From an uncultured Clostridia bacterium (GTDB lineage: Bacteria > Bacillota_A > Clostridia > TANB77 > CAG-508), in the NCBI GenBank assembly GCA_944393405.1, contig CALYAC010000008.1, positions 1-64,000 of the forward strand: 64,000 nucleotides of DNA, given 5' to 3'. Each line of letters opens with the position of its first letter. Position 1 is the first letter of the stretch. Shown one piece after another: positions 9,132-18,900 of the stretch. The position numbers and the translations under genes are program-made. The notes under the pieces are model-generated. The model was not told the origin of the DNA and made no database searches. It worked only from the letters and a program-made list of their open reading frames with translations.

Positions 9132-10277
9132 TTATTTTTCGTTTAATATTCCTTGTACAAATTCTACTATTTTTTTAGTACAGTTCTCTATATTTGTAAT
9201 ATATTTTTTTCTAAACTCTTTTACTGAATTAATATCATATTTTTCTTTTTCTATTGCTTCAATTATTTCTTTAGCGTTCTTACTAACAATTCCCGGTACC
9301 TCTTTTTCATATTCAATTGTTAAACCTCGATTATTTAAATATTCATCTAAATCAAATGCTAAAAAGAATAACGGTATATTTAAAATAGATGCCTCATAAA
9401 TAATGCAGCTAAAATCACTTATAACATAATCTGCCATAAATAACATGTCCAAACTTGAAAAACTTTTATCAAAAATAACTCTATTATCATCTATACTTAT
9501 ATTGCTTAATGGATGTAATTTTATAATAAGGTTATATTTTTCGAAATTTATTTCTTTAATCATAATATAAATTTCTTCTTTTAACTTTTCTTCATTTTTT
9601 CTAAATGTTGGACAATATAATATATTCTTTTTATTTTCAATCTTAGGATACTTTTCTGTAATCTTCTTTCTTATTTCTTCTTTATATTCTTTACTAGTTA
9701 GCACATCAACTCTAGGTAATGAAAAAATTTTTACTTTATCAACACCATAATCAAAACCTTCTGCTAATTGTTCTGCATATGCGTTACTACTTGCAAATAT
9801 ATAGTCATAATTTTTATGCATTTTCATGATTCTTGCAGTTTCTTTTTTAGAACCTTCTTCTTGATCCAATATTTGATAACCAAATTTTTTCATAGTACCC
9901 ATAGAATGCCACATTTGTATTACTTTTAAACTTTTTTTGTGTTTTAAAATACTTATTAATATACAATATGAATCTAATATTACCACTTTTGATGTCGAAA
10001 TATGATACATTTGTGATAGCATATGAAAACCATATTTTATTTTATTTGCAAAGGAGGCATTAACGCCTCCTTCTAGTTTATGACATAAAGTTTTTACTTT
10101 TATTCTTTTTGTTTTTTCTTCAATATTTTCTTTTTCAAATTCTTTTCTTAATAAAGTAAAATCTAATGTTTCTTTATCTGACTGTCTACTTATCATTGTC
10201 ACTTTATTTTGGGTTGGAAATATTTTAAAAAACACATATGCAATATTTGCTACAATTACTAATATTTTTTTAATCAT
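9132..10277 (-). CDS. CDP-glycerol glycerophosphotransferase family protein (TagB-like)
   Basis: 381 residues of the TagB/TagF family, membrane-associated enzymes that move glycerol- or ribitol-phosphate from CDP-alditol onto a lipid-linked acceptor. The N terminus is hydrophobic (residues 3-20). Signatures are QMWHSMGTMKKFGYQ and the C-terminal YVISDFSCIIYEASILNIP and LAFDLDEY, which form the nucleotide site in the GT-B fold. Its start overlaps the end of the preceding TagF-like gene by 8 bp. The short length suits a priming enzyme, which is inference. Confidence 0.85.
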   Translation of the reverse strand: MIKKILVIVANIAYVFFKIFPTQNKVTMISRQSDKETLDFTLLRKEFEKENIEEKTKRIKVKTLCHKLEGGVNASFANKIKYGFHMLSQMYHISTSKVVILDSYCILISILKHKKSLKVIQMWHSMGTMKKFGYQILDQEEGSKKETARIMKMHKNYDYIFASSNAYAEQLAEGFDYGVDKVKIFSLPRVDVLTSKEYKEEIRKKITEKYPKIENKKNILYCPTFRKNEEKLKEEIYIMIKEINFEKYNLIIKLHPLSNISIDDNRVIFDKSFSSLDMLFMADYVISDFSCIIYEASILNIPLFFLAFDLDEYLNNRGLTIEYEKEVPGIVSKNAKEIIEAIEKEKYDINSVKEFRKKYITNIENCTKKIVEFVQGILNEK

Positions 10278-11874
10278 TATTATTCTTATTTAGTATAATA
10301 TTATCAATAATCATATCTGATGCTTTTTTATCATGTATACTAAAATTATCCTCTCTAAATTTTTTTAATTTTTCTGTTTCAAAATCTTTATTTTCTATAG
10401 TTTGAATTACTTCTTCAAATTTTAAGCAAACTTTTCCAGGTGCATATTCTCTTATTGGTCTATGCACTTTATTAATAATTTCGTAATTATCTAAATCAAA
10501 TGTATAGAAAATGATTGGTTTATTCATTAAGCTAAATTCATACATATTTGATGAATAATCTGTTATTAATATATCTGTTATATAGAATAACTCATTTATG
10601 TCTGGATAATCACTAAAATCCATAATATATTCGCTATATTCTTGAGGTATTTCTATTTTTTTTCTAATAAATGGATGCATTTTTATTAAGAATATATTAT
10701 TTCCTTTTTTACATAATTCTGCTATTTTTTCTAAATCTATATTTTCATATGGATAATATGCGTCGGCTTGTCCACTTCCTCTGAAGGTAGGCGCAAATAA
10801 AATTATATTTTTTTCTTTCAATTTAGGATATTTATTATATATTTTTTCTTTTGCATTAGTAATAACATTTTTATCTAAATAATTATCAAGTCTTGGTAAT
10901 CCATATGGTAAGATTTTATTCTTACTTATTCCAAAGACCTCTGCATATACTGGAATAAGTTTTTCCGAACTAACTACAGCATAATCATATCTTCTATGAC
11001 AGCTTGTATATGGGTATGGTCCTGAAAAACCAAATCTTGCGTAACCAACTGATTTAAAACCAACTCCTGCATGCCATAACTGTATTAATTTAGTTTTTTT
11101 GCTTAAATCTAAAAACTTAAATATAGGGCAATAATCATCAACAAATACTATTCCTTGTTTTGATAATTTCCATGTTAAACCTAAATATTTTAATATTACT
11201 TTAAATTTATTTAATTCTAAAGTTTTAAAGAAAGAATAACTAACTTTTATCTTTTTGTTTAATTTTCTTTCTTTAATTCTTTCATCTAAGAATTTTAAAT
11301 TTCCCCATATCGGTGCTCTTGTCTCAGACATTAATAATACTCTATTTTTCTTATTTATATGAATTAAAGCGAAAAATTTATATAATAAGTTAAAAGCATT
11401 TTTTCCTAATATAAAAATGGCTCTTCTAAAAGTATTATTACTGCCTCTTATTTGCTCTTTATAATACTTTTTATTTTTTATCATAAATCTAGAAACAAGT
11501 GAACAATAAATTTTTCCATTATAACTTTTTGGTGCAAAACTAACTGTATAAGCTAGATTTTGGCTAGAATACATATATATCTTATCTAGTCTGTCTAGCT
11601 TATATCCAACATCACTAGTAATTTCAATTTCTTCAATATTATCATTATGTTCAATGAAAAAGTTATAATTTTCATTTTTTAACATTACAATATTATCAAT
11701 ATTTGTAATATTAATCGTTATTTTATATTTATTAAATTCTAATTTTATTGGTTCTAATTTTATTTTTTGAGTTTTAGATTCAAGAAGAATATTACTATTC
11801 TCTATATTTTCTCCTTCCAATAAAATATTTAAATATATTCTGTCCCAATAAATATCTGTAATCTTAATATTCAT
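10270..11874 (-). CDS. CDP-glycerol glycerophosphotransferase family protein
   Basis: 534 residues. A beta-rich N-terminal segment (about 1-130) of unknown role precedes the GT-B type glycerophosphotransferase domain. Conserved landmarks are KLIQLWHAGVGFKSVGYARF, the DP-handling stretch LPYGLPRLDNYL, ILFAPTFRGSG, and ILITDYSSNMYEFSLMNKP with YTFDLDNYE. Together with its two relatives in the locus it probably primes or polymerises a poly(alditol phosphate) chain at the inner membrane face. It is spaced 8 bp from the cytidylyltransferase fusion upstream. Confidence 0.85.
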   Translation of the reverse strand: MNIKITDIYWDRIYLNILLEGENIENSNILLESKTQKIKLEPIKLEFNKYKITINITNIDNIVMLKNENYNFFIEHNDNIEEIEITSDVGYKLDRLDKIYMYSSQNLAYTVSFAPKSYNGKIYCSLVSRFMIKNKKYYKEQIRGSNNTFRRAIFILGKNAFNLLYKFFALIHINKKNRVLLMSETRAPIWGNLKFLDERIKERKLNKKIKVSYSFFKTLELNKFKVILKYLGLTWKLSKQGIVFVDDYCPIFKFLDLSKKTKLIQLWHAGVGFKSVGYARFGFSGPYPYTSCHRRYDYAVVSSEKLIPVYAEVFGISKNKILPYGLPRLDNYLDKNVITNAKEKIYNKYPKLKEKNIILFAPTFRGSGQADAYYPYENIDLEKIAELCKKGNNIFLIKMHPFIRKKIEIPQEYSEYIMDFSDYPDINELFYITDILITDYSSNMYEFSLMNKPIIFYTFDLDNYEIINKVHRPIREYAPGKVCLKFEEVIQTIENKDFETEKLKKFREDNFSIHDKKASDMIIDNIILNKNNND

Positions 11875-11882
11875 ATTCTCCC

Positions 11883-13661
11883 CTATACATTTCTTCCATT
11901 TTTCATTTCAGATTCTATATATTCAACTGTTCTTCTGAATCCTTCTTTTATATCTAAAGTTGGTCTCCATCCTAATTTTCTTATCTTATCACTATTTATT
12001 ATTCCTAATTTGAATGGTGCACATCCTTTTTGATCTTCATCAACTTGCATAACAAGTTTTAAGTTTCTTTCTGGATATAGACCAATTAGTAGTTCAGCTA
12101 AACCTTTGATAGTAATTTCTGCTCTTTCATCTGCCATATTGTATACTACATCATCAGAATCTAATAGCACTAAGAATATTGCTGATACTACATCTCTAAC
12201 ATAAGTATATGTTCTAACAGATTCTCCCTTACTCTTCATTACGATATCTTCATGGTTAACAACGTTCTTTAAGAAATCAGCTTGTACCCTTCCATCATAA
12301 ATTGACATACCAGGTCCATAAGTATGAGCGGGTCTTGCTATTTTTACATTTAAACCATATTGCTCTTTAAATGATATACACATATTTTCTGCTGCTCTTT
12401 TTCCTTCTGGATAGCAAGATCTAGGTGAAAGTGGATCTATAAATCCATAAGTGTTTTCATCAAATTTTTCTTGCCAATCATATGGTTCTCCATATACTTC
12501 TCTTGATGATATATATAAATAGCTTTTTACATTATTTTTCTTTGCAAATTTTAATGTATTAAAAGTTCCGATAGTATTTGCCATAATTGTATCTACTGGT
12601 TTTTCTTTCATTATTTTTGGACTTGCAGGACTTGCTGCATGAATAATATAGTCAACTCTTTCATTATAATTTATTCTTTCACAAACATCTTGTTCTAATA
12701 CTACAATATCAGGTCTGCCTTTAAAATATGGTGCTAATTTATCCTTATTTCTTACTAATGCAATTATCTTTATGTTGTATGATCTTAAATCATTTAATGC
12801 AGTTAGTGTATACAACATATATGATCCGAACATTCCTGCTGCACCAGTTATTAAAATAGTACTATTTTCTAATTTTTTGAAATCTATATTACAACCTAAT
12901 ATTTCCTCTATATCTTTTTCAATAACAGGATTTAATTCTACATTTGTTCTGTATTCATCTTGTTCATATTTGTACAAAGCTTGAATAATATAATAATCTG
13001 TTGGAGTTGTTACTTTGATATTATTTCTTGGTCCCATTGTGATATGAACATCGTAGCCATTATTTCTCATTAAGTTACATGAGTCTACTATTCCATTGTA
13101 TCTTGCTTCAGTTTTTCTTACTTTTTCATGTACTTTTAATATTTCTCCTAAATAAAAACATTGAGGTGCTTGAGCTGTATACATTATGTCTCTATTTGGT
13201 ACATCTTGTACATTTTCTCCATCTCTACTTACAATTGCTGTTTCAAAACATGGAGTTGATGTAATTGAAGATCCATAGTTTCTTACGTCCTGTATGTTTT
13301 GCTCAATAAGTTCTTGTGTAATAAAAGGTCTAACTCCATCATGTATTAATACAATTGAGTCAGATGGGTTTTCTTTTCCTGCAGCATCTAGTGCATTATA
13401 AATTGAATCTTGTCCTGTTTCTCCTCCTGGTACAATTTTTGCAACTTTTTTAATATGATAATTTTCTATCTCTTCTTTTAGATAATCAATCCAGTCAGCC
13501 TTACATGCAATATAGATTTTATCTATATTGTTATTTTTTTCAAAGTTTTCAAGTGTTTTAATAATTATTGGCTTTCCTTCTACTTTCAAAAATTGTTTTG
13601 GTAATCCATGTGTTTTCATTCTGGTTCCACTACCACCAGCAAAAATTATAGCAATATTCAT
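11883..13661 (-). CDS. bifunctional IspD/TarI-type cytidylyltransferase and NAD-dependent SDR
   Basis: 592 residues, two enzymes in one chain. Residues 1 to about 230 are an IspD/TarI-type cytidylyltransferase (FAGGSGTRM, LPKQFLKVEGKP, LIHDGVRPF, CTP and sugar-alcohol phosphate site). Residues about 260-585 are an extended short-chain dehydrogenase with ITGAAGMFGSY for NAD(P), IHAAS, and the catalytic YxxxK as YPEGK. Known relatives of this architecture (Haemophilus Bcs1/Acs1) make CDP-ribitol from ribulose 5-phosphate, but the SDR half here is of the epimerase/dehydratase type, so the activated alcohol is uncertain. The setting favours supply of the CDP-alditol used by the neighbouring transferases; a role in isoprenoid synthesis is less likely. 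Confidence 0.82.
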   Translation of the reverse strand: MNIAIIFAGGSGTRMKTHGLPKQFLKVEGKPIIIKTLENFEKNNNIDKIYIACKADWIDYLKEEIENYHIKKVAKIVPGGETGQDSIYNALDAAGKENPSDSIVLIHDGVRPFITQELIEQNIQDVRNYGSSITSTPCFETAIVSRDGENVQDVPNRDIMYTAQAPQCFYLGEILKVHEKVRKTEARYNGIVDSCNLMRNNGYDVHITMGPRNNIKVTTPTDYYIIQALYKYEQDEYRTNVELNPVIEKDIEEILGCNIDFKKLENSTILITGAAGMFGSYMLYTLTALNDLRSYNIKIIALVRNKDKLAPYFKGRPDIVVLEQDVCERINYNERVDYIIHAASPASPKIMKEKPVDTIMANTIGTFNTLKFAKKNNVKSYLYISSREVYGEPYDWQEKFDENTYGFIDPLSPRSCYPEGKRAAENMCISFKEQYGLNVKIARPAHTYGPGMSIYDGRVQADFLKNVVNHEDIVMKSKGESVRTYTYVRDVVSAIFLVLLDSDDVVYNMADERAEITIKGLAELLIGLYPERNLKLVMQVDEDQKGCAPFKLGIINSDKIRKLGWRPTLDIKEGFRRTVEYIESEMKNGRNV

Positions 13662-13666
13662 ATCTT

Positions 13667-16351
13667 TTACTTCCTTTCATCCATATATTTTTTAATTTCA
13701 TCATATATTCTTTTACAATTATTATGATCATTAAATGCAAAGAAATCATCTGCTCTTTTTATGTATTTTTCTTCTGGTTTACAATCATTAGCCATATATT
13801 TGCATAATAAATTAATTAATTCATCTTTCTTTTTGCATATTGGGCCAAATCCCATAGTCTCATAATTGATCCCACCATCTTGATATTGTGCTGGTAATTC
13901 ATCTGGGTGAAAATAAATTAATGCTTTTCTCATGTATGCAAAATCATACTGTATACCTGAATAATCAGTTACCATTAAACTTGATTCAGTTAATAGTTGT
14001 TCATAGCTGATACCATTATTAACTGTTAAAACTTGTACATAACCATCATGGTTAAAATCATTTTCTTGTGCAGTTATAACTGGATGTAAAAAGAAAATAA
14101 TTTTATAATTATATTTTTTAGCCTCATTAATTAATTTTTCATCAGTTATTATACTATTAAATATTTTAAAATATTCTGTATTTTTAAACTCTTCTATATA
14201 TTCTCTAGTATTTCCCATTCTTGTGTTTGTATTAGCTGCATTTTTACGCCATGTTGGGGCAATAAATATTTGTCTCTTATCTTTATTTATTAATCCATCA
14301 AATCTTGCAAGTCCAACTAATTTTAAGCTGTTTTCATCATAACCATATATATCCTTTTTCAAGTTTTCTATTTCATATTTTGATGCGCACATATATAGTT
14401 TTGTATTATCTTCCCATTTATTTTGATGTTGTGCAATTGCTTGCATAGTTAATCCATGTTGAATACATACAATTACTGGATTAAATAAATCTTGGAAAAA
14501 TTTTCTACTTGGTTTTGGAAATCCTAAAAAGCTAATAACATTTTTATGTGTAGCTAATACAACTTCTGCATATAAACTATATAATTTTAATTTTGTTGAT
14601 CCAAAAATTAAGATGTTTTTGTTTTCTTTCTTTAATCTTTTATAATCAAAACTATTCTTGTTTATAACATAATAATGGGATATGCCATCATTTTGTTTAG
14701 TTGCATAATTATATAAGTATTCTGCATTATCTCCTGCTTTATATATTTTATCAAAATATATCCATATTCTTTTCTTTTTCATAAAAGGATGTACAATCCA
14801 ATATATAATTCTTAAGAAAATATATTTTAAAGTTTGTATTTTCTTACGAGATATAAAAAATTTAGCAATATTATATGTAATTTCATTTTTTATTATTCTT
14901 AAAGGTGTTTGCTTAGCTAATACTAATTTTTTATCTCTATATGTTAGATAAAATTTATCAAATCTCCAATATGAATATTTTGATCTTGATAAATGAGCTT
15001 GTATTTTAGAAAAAATAATTCCAAGCAAATATTCCTTATTATTATATTTAAAATAAAATTCGATTTCTTCTTTATTTATATTTTCATTCTCATCTAGTGG
15101 TATCTCTACTGTAAATGGAGTTTTCTTAGATATTGTCAAGCCAAAACATTTTTGTAATGGATATGTTTTAACCTTTTTAGCACTATAGCTTTTACTTCCT
15201 AGCTTTATTATCATTTCAAAATCTTTTTGAGTCAAAAAGTCTTGTACACTTACTGTAAAGTCAATTGTAATTTTTTTATTATCATAATCAATCGTATAAA
15301 TATTAACATGCTCTTTTTCTATATTTGAAAATATACAATTACCTTTTTCAGTAACAATTCCAATATCGTTTTCTTCATTAACTTCTATATTAATTTTATC
15401 ATATTTAGCTGAAACAAATACATAAGCTAACCAACGAGGTATATTATATAAATTTTCTTTATCTCTACACATTATGACATCGTCATCAATGTATTTTAAC
15501 GCAACTTTTACATTATTGAAAAAACTTCTTGCTTCTTCTTTTGATAATATTTCTTTGTTTTTATCATTCATATTACATTTATATCTTGCCGTTATTAGAT
15601 ATAACATAGATTCTTGAACAAATTTAGGTATCGTTTTATATTTATCTTGAATTTTTTTCAAAAATGGAATCATAAAATTTTCTACTGACTTAGTATACCA
15701 ATCTTTTTCATATTGCATTTTATAAAATTTTATGTCATTTTCTTTTGGTTCAAAATAATAAATTTCTTCTTTCTTAGCCAAATAATATAATGGATACTTA
15801 CATAGTACCTCAAGTAAAAATTTTATTTCTGCATCATCTTTTTCTATGTTTTTATCAAACTTGCTTTTTTCAACTAACTTTAAATTGAAAAAATGTGACT
15901 CTAATGAAAGATTAATTTTTTGTGGCATAAATTTTAAATCTATAATATTTGAGTTGGGACATGTTTTATACATTTTTTTAGAATTTTCAAATATGTTTGC
16001 AGATTTCAACGCAATAACTTTTGCCTTAAACTTTTTAATATATTTATAAACTTTTTTTATTGCATTTTTACTATAATACTCACCTTGTTTTATAAAAGAT
16101 ATGTATTCACCTTCAGCCACAGAAATTCCTTCATTATATGCTTCTGCATCACTATCTAGAAAAGTTTTCATGTATTTTATATTTGGATTTATTAGTTTCA
16201 ATTTATCTATATCAACATTATCATTTTTAGTTTTATCTATCACAATTATTTCAACATTAGCTTTTCCTATTGATGAATTTAATTTCTGTATATCAGCTTC
16301 TAATTTTTCACTATCATTTGTAACCATTAATATTGATAATTTTGCTTTCAT
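13667..16351 (-). CDS. large fusion: GT2-like glycosyltransferase and CDP-glycerol glycerophosphotransferase
   Basis: 894 residues. Residues 1 to about 200 resemble a GT2 domain (LSILMVTNDSEKLEADIQKL, YNEGISVAEGEYISFIKQGEYYS), although the usual DXD is not obvious. A long middle part has beta-rich stretches, then residues about 520-890 are a TagF-type domain (IYFDKIYKAGDNAEYLY, CIQHGLTMQAIAQHQNKWED, VGLARFDGL, IFIAPTWRKN, MVTDYSGIQYDFAYMRKALIYFHPDELP). TagF-type enzymes polymerise alditol phosphate. The fusion could alternate sugar and alditol-phosphate additions; that is inference. It sits between tagH and the cytidylyltransferase fusion with gaps of only 5-11 bp. Confidence 0.83.
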   Translation of the reverse strand: MKAKLSILMVTNDSEKLEADIQKLNSSIGKANVEIIVIDKTKNDNVDIDKLKLINPNIKYMKTFLDSDAEAYNEGISVAEGEYISFIKQGEYYSKNAIKKVYKYIKKFKAKVIALKSANIFENSKKMYKTCPNSNIIDLKFMPQKINLSLESHFFNLKLVEKSKFDKNIEKDDAEIKFLLEVLCKYPLYYLAKKEEIYYFEPKENDIKFYKMQYEKDWYTKSVENFMIPFLKKIQDKYKTIPKFVQESMLYLITARYKCNMNDKNKEILSKEEARSFFNNVKVALKYIDDDVIMCRDKENLYNIPRWLAYVFVSAKYDKINIEVNEENDIGIVTEKGNCIFSNIEKEHVNIYTIDYDNKKITIDFTVSVQDFLTQKDFEMIIKLGSKSYSAKKVKTYPLQKCFGLTISKKTPFTVEIPLDENENINKEEIEFYFKYNNKEYLLGIIFSKIQAHLSRSKYSYWRFDKFYLTYRDKKLVLAKQTPLRIIKNEITYNIAKFFISRKKIQTLKYIFLRIIYWIVHPFMKKKRIWIYFDKIYKAGDNAEYLYNYATKQNDGISHYYVINKNSFDYKRLKKENKNILIFGSTKLKLYSLYAEVVLATHKNVISFLGFPKPSRKFFQDLFNPVIVCIQHGLTMQAIAQHQNKWEDNTKLYMCASKYEIENLKKDIYGYDENSLKLVGLARFDGLINKDKRQIFIAPTWRKNAANTNTRMGNTREYIEEFKNTEYFKIFNSIITDEKLINEAKKYNYKIIFFLHPVITAQENDFNHDGYVQVLTVNNGISYEQLLTESSLMVTDYSGIQYDFAYMRKALIYFHPDELPAQYQDGGINYETMGFGPICKKKDELINLLCKYMANDCKPEEKYIKRADDFFAFNDHNNCKRIYDEIKKYMDERK

Positions 16352-16362
16352 TATTGCACCTC

Positions 16363-17100
16363 TTATTTCTTCTTCTTTAAAGTTTTTTCATATTCCTCGA
16401 TTGCTGTATTTATATCTCCATCATATACTACTTTTCCCTTTTTCATAAAAATTCCTCTTTTGCAAAATTCTTTTGCCATAGATGTTGAATGTGTTACAAA
16501 AAGTAATGTTACATTATCTTTATTAATAATCTCATTAACTTTTCTCGTACATTTATTTTTAAATTCTTCATCACCAACACTAAGTGCTTCATCAACAATT
16601 AGTATTTCTGGTCTTATATTTACATTTATTGAGAAACCTAATCTCGCTTTCATACCACTAGAATAAGTTCTTACTGGCTGATCAATATATTCATCTAGTT
16701 CTGCAAAATCTATTATTTCTGGTTCTAACTCCTTTATTTCTGAATCTCTTAATCCTAATAATTGTCCCTTTAAATAAATATTTTCTCTTCCTGTAAATTC
16801 AGGATCAAATCCAGAAGTTAATTCAAGTAATGCACTAACTCTTCCATTTACTATAATTTCACCCATTGTTGGATAAACAACTCCTGTAATCATCTTCAAT
16901 ATAGTTGATTTTCCAGCTCCATTCTTTCCAAACAATGCAACAGATTCTCCTCTTTTTATTTCAAGATTCACATCATCAACAGCTTTTTTTTCTTGATATT
17001 TTATTTTTTTACAAAAAACATATAGCAATCTTTTTTTATCATTTTTAAACAACTTATATATTTTTGTAACATTATTAAATTTTATTACTGTATCTTTCAT
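16363..17100 (-). CDS. tagH: ABC transporter ATP-binding protein, polysaccharide/teichoic acid export (TagH)
   Basis: 245 residues. Walker A GKNGAGKST, Walker B ILIVDEALSVGDEEF, ABC signature YSSGMKARLGFSI and the switch His in LLFVTHS are all present. The specific form YSSGMKARL with ALSVGDE is typical of TagH/Wzt/RfbB exporters that move lipid-linked polymers across the membrane. It lacks the long C-terminal extension of B. subtilis TagH and the carbohydrate-binding tail of Wzt. It follows tagG by 11 bp. Confidence 0.9.
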   Translation of the reverse strand: MKDTVIKFNNVTKIYKLFKNDKKRLLYVFCKKIKYQEKKAVDDVNLEIKRGESVALFGKNGAGKSTILKMITGVVYPTMGEIIVNGRVSALLELTSGFDPEFTGRENIYLKGQLLGLRDSEIKELEPEIIDFAELDEYIDQPVRTYSSGMKARLGFSINVNIRPEILIVDEALSVGDEEFKNKCTRKVNEIINKDNVTLLFVTHSTSMAKEFCKRGIFMKKGKVVYDGDINTAIEEYEKTLKKKK

Positions 17101-17111
17101 TTTTCCTCCAA

Positions 17112-17921
17112 TTAATTCAATACATCTGGTATTTCTTTTCTTAACTTCTTATATAGTAATACTGAAATTATAGTCAATAAAACTAATATAACTATAAAAC
17201 ATAATAAAGTTTTTGGACTTTCCCATATCCATATTTTATTTATAAAGCAATTTCTAAAACCTTCTACTAAATAAGTAACTGGATTTATTTTTAGTAATGT
17301 TTTTAGCCATGGAATTTGTATAGTATTAACATTCCATACAATTCCTGAAAGCCAGAATATTGCTGTTACTAAAGATTTTACTAAATTAGAAAAATCTTTA
17401 CTCATACAAGCAAGTAAAGCCGCACATTGAGCAAATACTGTAAATAGTAAAAAACTTAATAAAATATATATTGGTAATTGAATTATGTATATATCTGGAG
17501 TATATCCCATAAATATAAATATAAATATCATAATTACAATCAATAATAGATTAACCATTAATTTTGAAATACTTACAAATGTAGGAATTGTTGATATTGG
17601 AAACTTCATCTTCGTTACTAAATAGCTATACTTTCTTATTGATTCAGTTCCTTGAGTAAGCATATCATTCATATAAAACCATGGTATTACCCCTGCTATT
17701 AACCACAAGAAAAATGGAAATCCATTAACATCTTTTCCTGCTCTTAGTCCAATTTGAAACGCAAACCAATATACAAAAATTGTAACAGCAGGTTTTATTA
17801 AAGCCCATGCCCATCCAAGTGCTGCTCCTCTATATGTTTTTACTAAATCAGCTCTTGCTAATTTAAATATTTGTTGTTTATATTGAATATGATCTTTTAT
17901 TATTCCTATAAAGGTACTCAT
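17112..17921 (-). CDS. tagG: ABC-2 type permease for polymer export (TagG)
   Basis: 269 residues with about six membrane spans in the ABC2_membrane layout. The amphipathic start LARADLVKTYRGAALGWAWALIKP is typical of TagG/Wzm/KpsM permeases, as is the closing IPWLKTLLKINPVTYLVEGFRN. It pairs with the TagH-type ATPase immediately downstream to flip the lipid-linked wall polymer to the outside. Confidence 0.9.
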   Translation of the reverse strand: MSTFIGIIKDHIQYKQQIFKLARADLVKTYRGAALGWAWALIKPAVTIFVYWFAFQIGLRAGKDVNGFPFFLWLIAGVIPWFYMNDMLTQGTESIRKYSYLVTKMKFPISTIPTFVSISKLMVNLLLIVIMIFIFIFMGYTPDIYIIQLPIYILLSFLLFTVFAQCAALLACMSKDFSNLVKSLVTAIFWLSGIVWNVNTIQIPWLKTLLKINPVTYLVEGFRNCFINKIWIWESPKTLLCFIVILVLLTIISVLLYKKLRKEIPDVLN

Positions 17922-17966
17922 TTGATTCTCCTTTTTTATCTAGTACTTTTTATTTATCATTCTTTG

Positions 17967-18896
17967 TTATTTTTTACTTATATTTATTTGATTTAAAAGA
18001 ATTTCATATATCTGTTTATTTTTCTTTACAATAACCTGCAATATGATACTTGTTGTAGAAAGTAATAAACAAATAACAAGTAAAATGCTAGCCACTATTA
18101 AAGTTGGAAATCTAGGTACTAATCCAGTATGTACATATTCCATGAATACAGGGATTGCCAAGATTGCAGCTATTATAAATATGATTAGTGATATTAAATT
18201 GAAAAATAATCCAGGTTTATACTCTTTAAATAAAGTTGCAATTGTTTTTATTACTTTTACTCCATCTTTGTATGTGTTTAATTTTGATACACTTCCCTCG
18301 GGCCTATCTCTATATTGCACTGGGATCTCTTTTAGTGTAAAGTTTTTATCTATAGCATGTATTGTCATCTCTGTTTCAATTTCAAAACCTTTAGATAATA
18401 CTGGATATCCTTTTACAAATTGATAACTAAAAGCTCTATATCCGGTCATAATATCATTAATTTTGCTTTTAAATATTGTATTTATAAATAGTCTAACAAT
18501 TCTATTTCCAAAAATATGGAATGCTCTTTTATTTTCAGTAAAATATGTTGATGATAATCTATCTCCTATTACCATGTCTACATTATTTTCCAAAACATAT
18601 TTACACATTTCTCTTGCACTCTCAGCAGGATAAGTATCATCACCATCTATCATTAGATAGCAATCAGCTTCTATTTCTCTAAACATAGTTCTTATAACAT
18701 TACCTTTTCCTTGTTTTGTTTCATATCTTACTATTGCACCTGCTTTTCTTGCTATCTCATCCGTCCTGTCTGTTGAGTTATTATCATAAACATATATATC
18801 TGCTTCTGGCAAAGCATTTTTATAGTCTTTTACTACTTTTTCTATAGTCTTTGATTCATTATAACATGGTATTAATACTGCTATTTTACTTTTCAT
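17967..18896 (-). CDS. GT2 family glycosyltransferase with two C-terminal membrane spans (GtrB/DPM-like)
   Basis: 309 residues. The GT-A domain shows VLIPCYNESKTIEKVV, YDNNSTDRTDE and the metal site LMIDGDDTYP; RDRPEGSVSKLNTYKDG matches polyprenyl-phosphate sugar synthases. Two hydrophobic segments (about 229-252 and 261-292) anchor it. Enzymes of this type transfer glucose or a related sugar from a nucleotide to undecaprenyl phosphate. The membrane protein directly upstream is a plausible partner that would use this lipid-linked sugar outside the cell. Confidence 0.85.
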   Translation of the reverse strand: MKSKIAVLIPCYNESKTIEKVVKDYKNALPEADIYVYDNNSTDRTDEIARKAGAIVRYETKQGKGNVIRTMFREIEADCYLMIDGDDTYPAESAREMCKYVLENNVDMVIGDRLSSTYFTENKRAFHIFGNRIVRLFINTIFKSKINDIMTGYRAFSYQFVKGYPVLSKGFEIETEMTIHAIDKNFTLKEIPVQYRDRPEGSVSKLNTYKDGVKVIKTIATLFKEYKPGLFFNLISLIIFIIAAILAIPVFMEYVHTGLVPRFPTLIVASILLVICLLLSTTSIILQVIVKKNKQIYEILLNQINISKK

Positions 18897-18900
18897 TTTT

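Noticed and set aside
11883..12600. Housekeeping ispD of the isoprenoid pathway
   Set aside because: The cytidylyltransferase is fused to an SDR domain and embedded among CDP-alditol transferases, so a wall-polymer role is favoured, although not proven.
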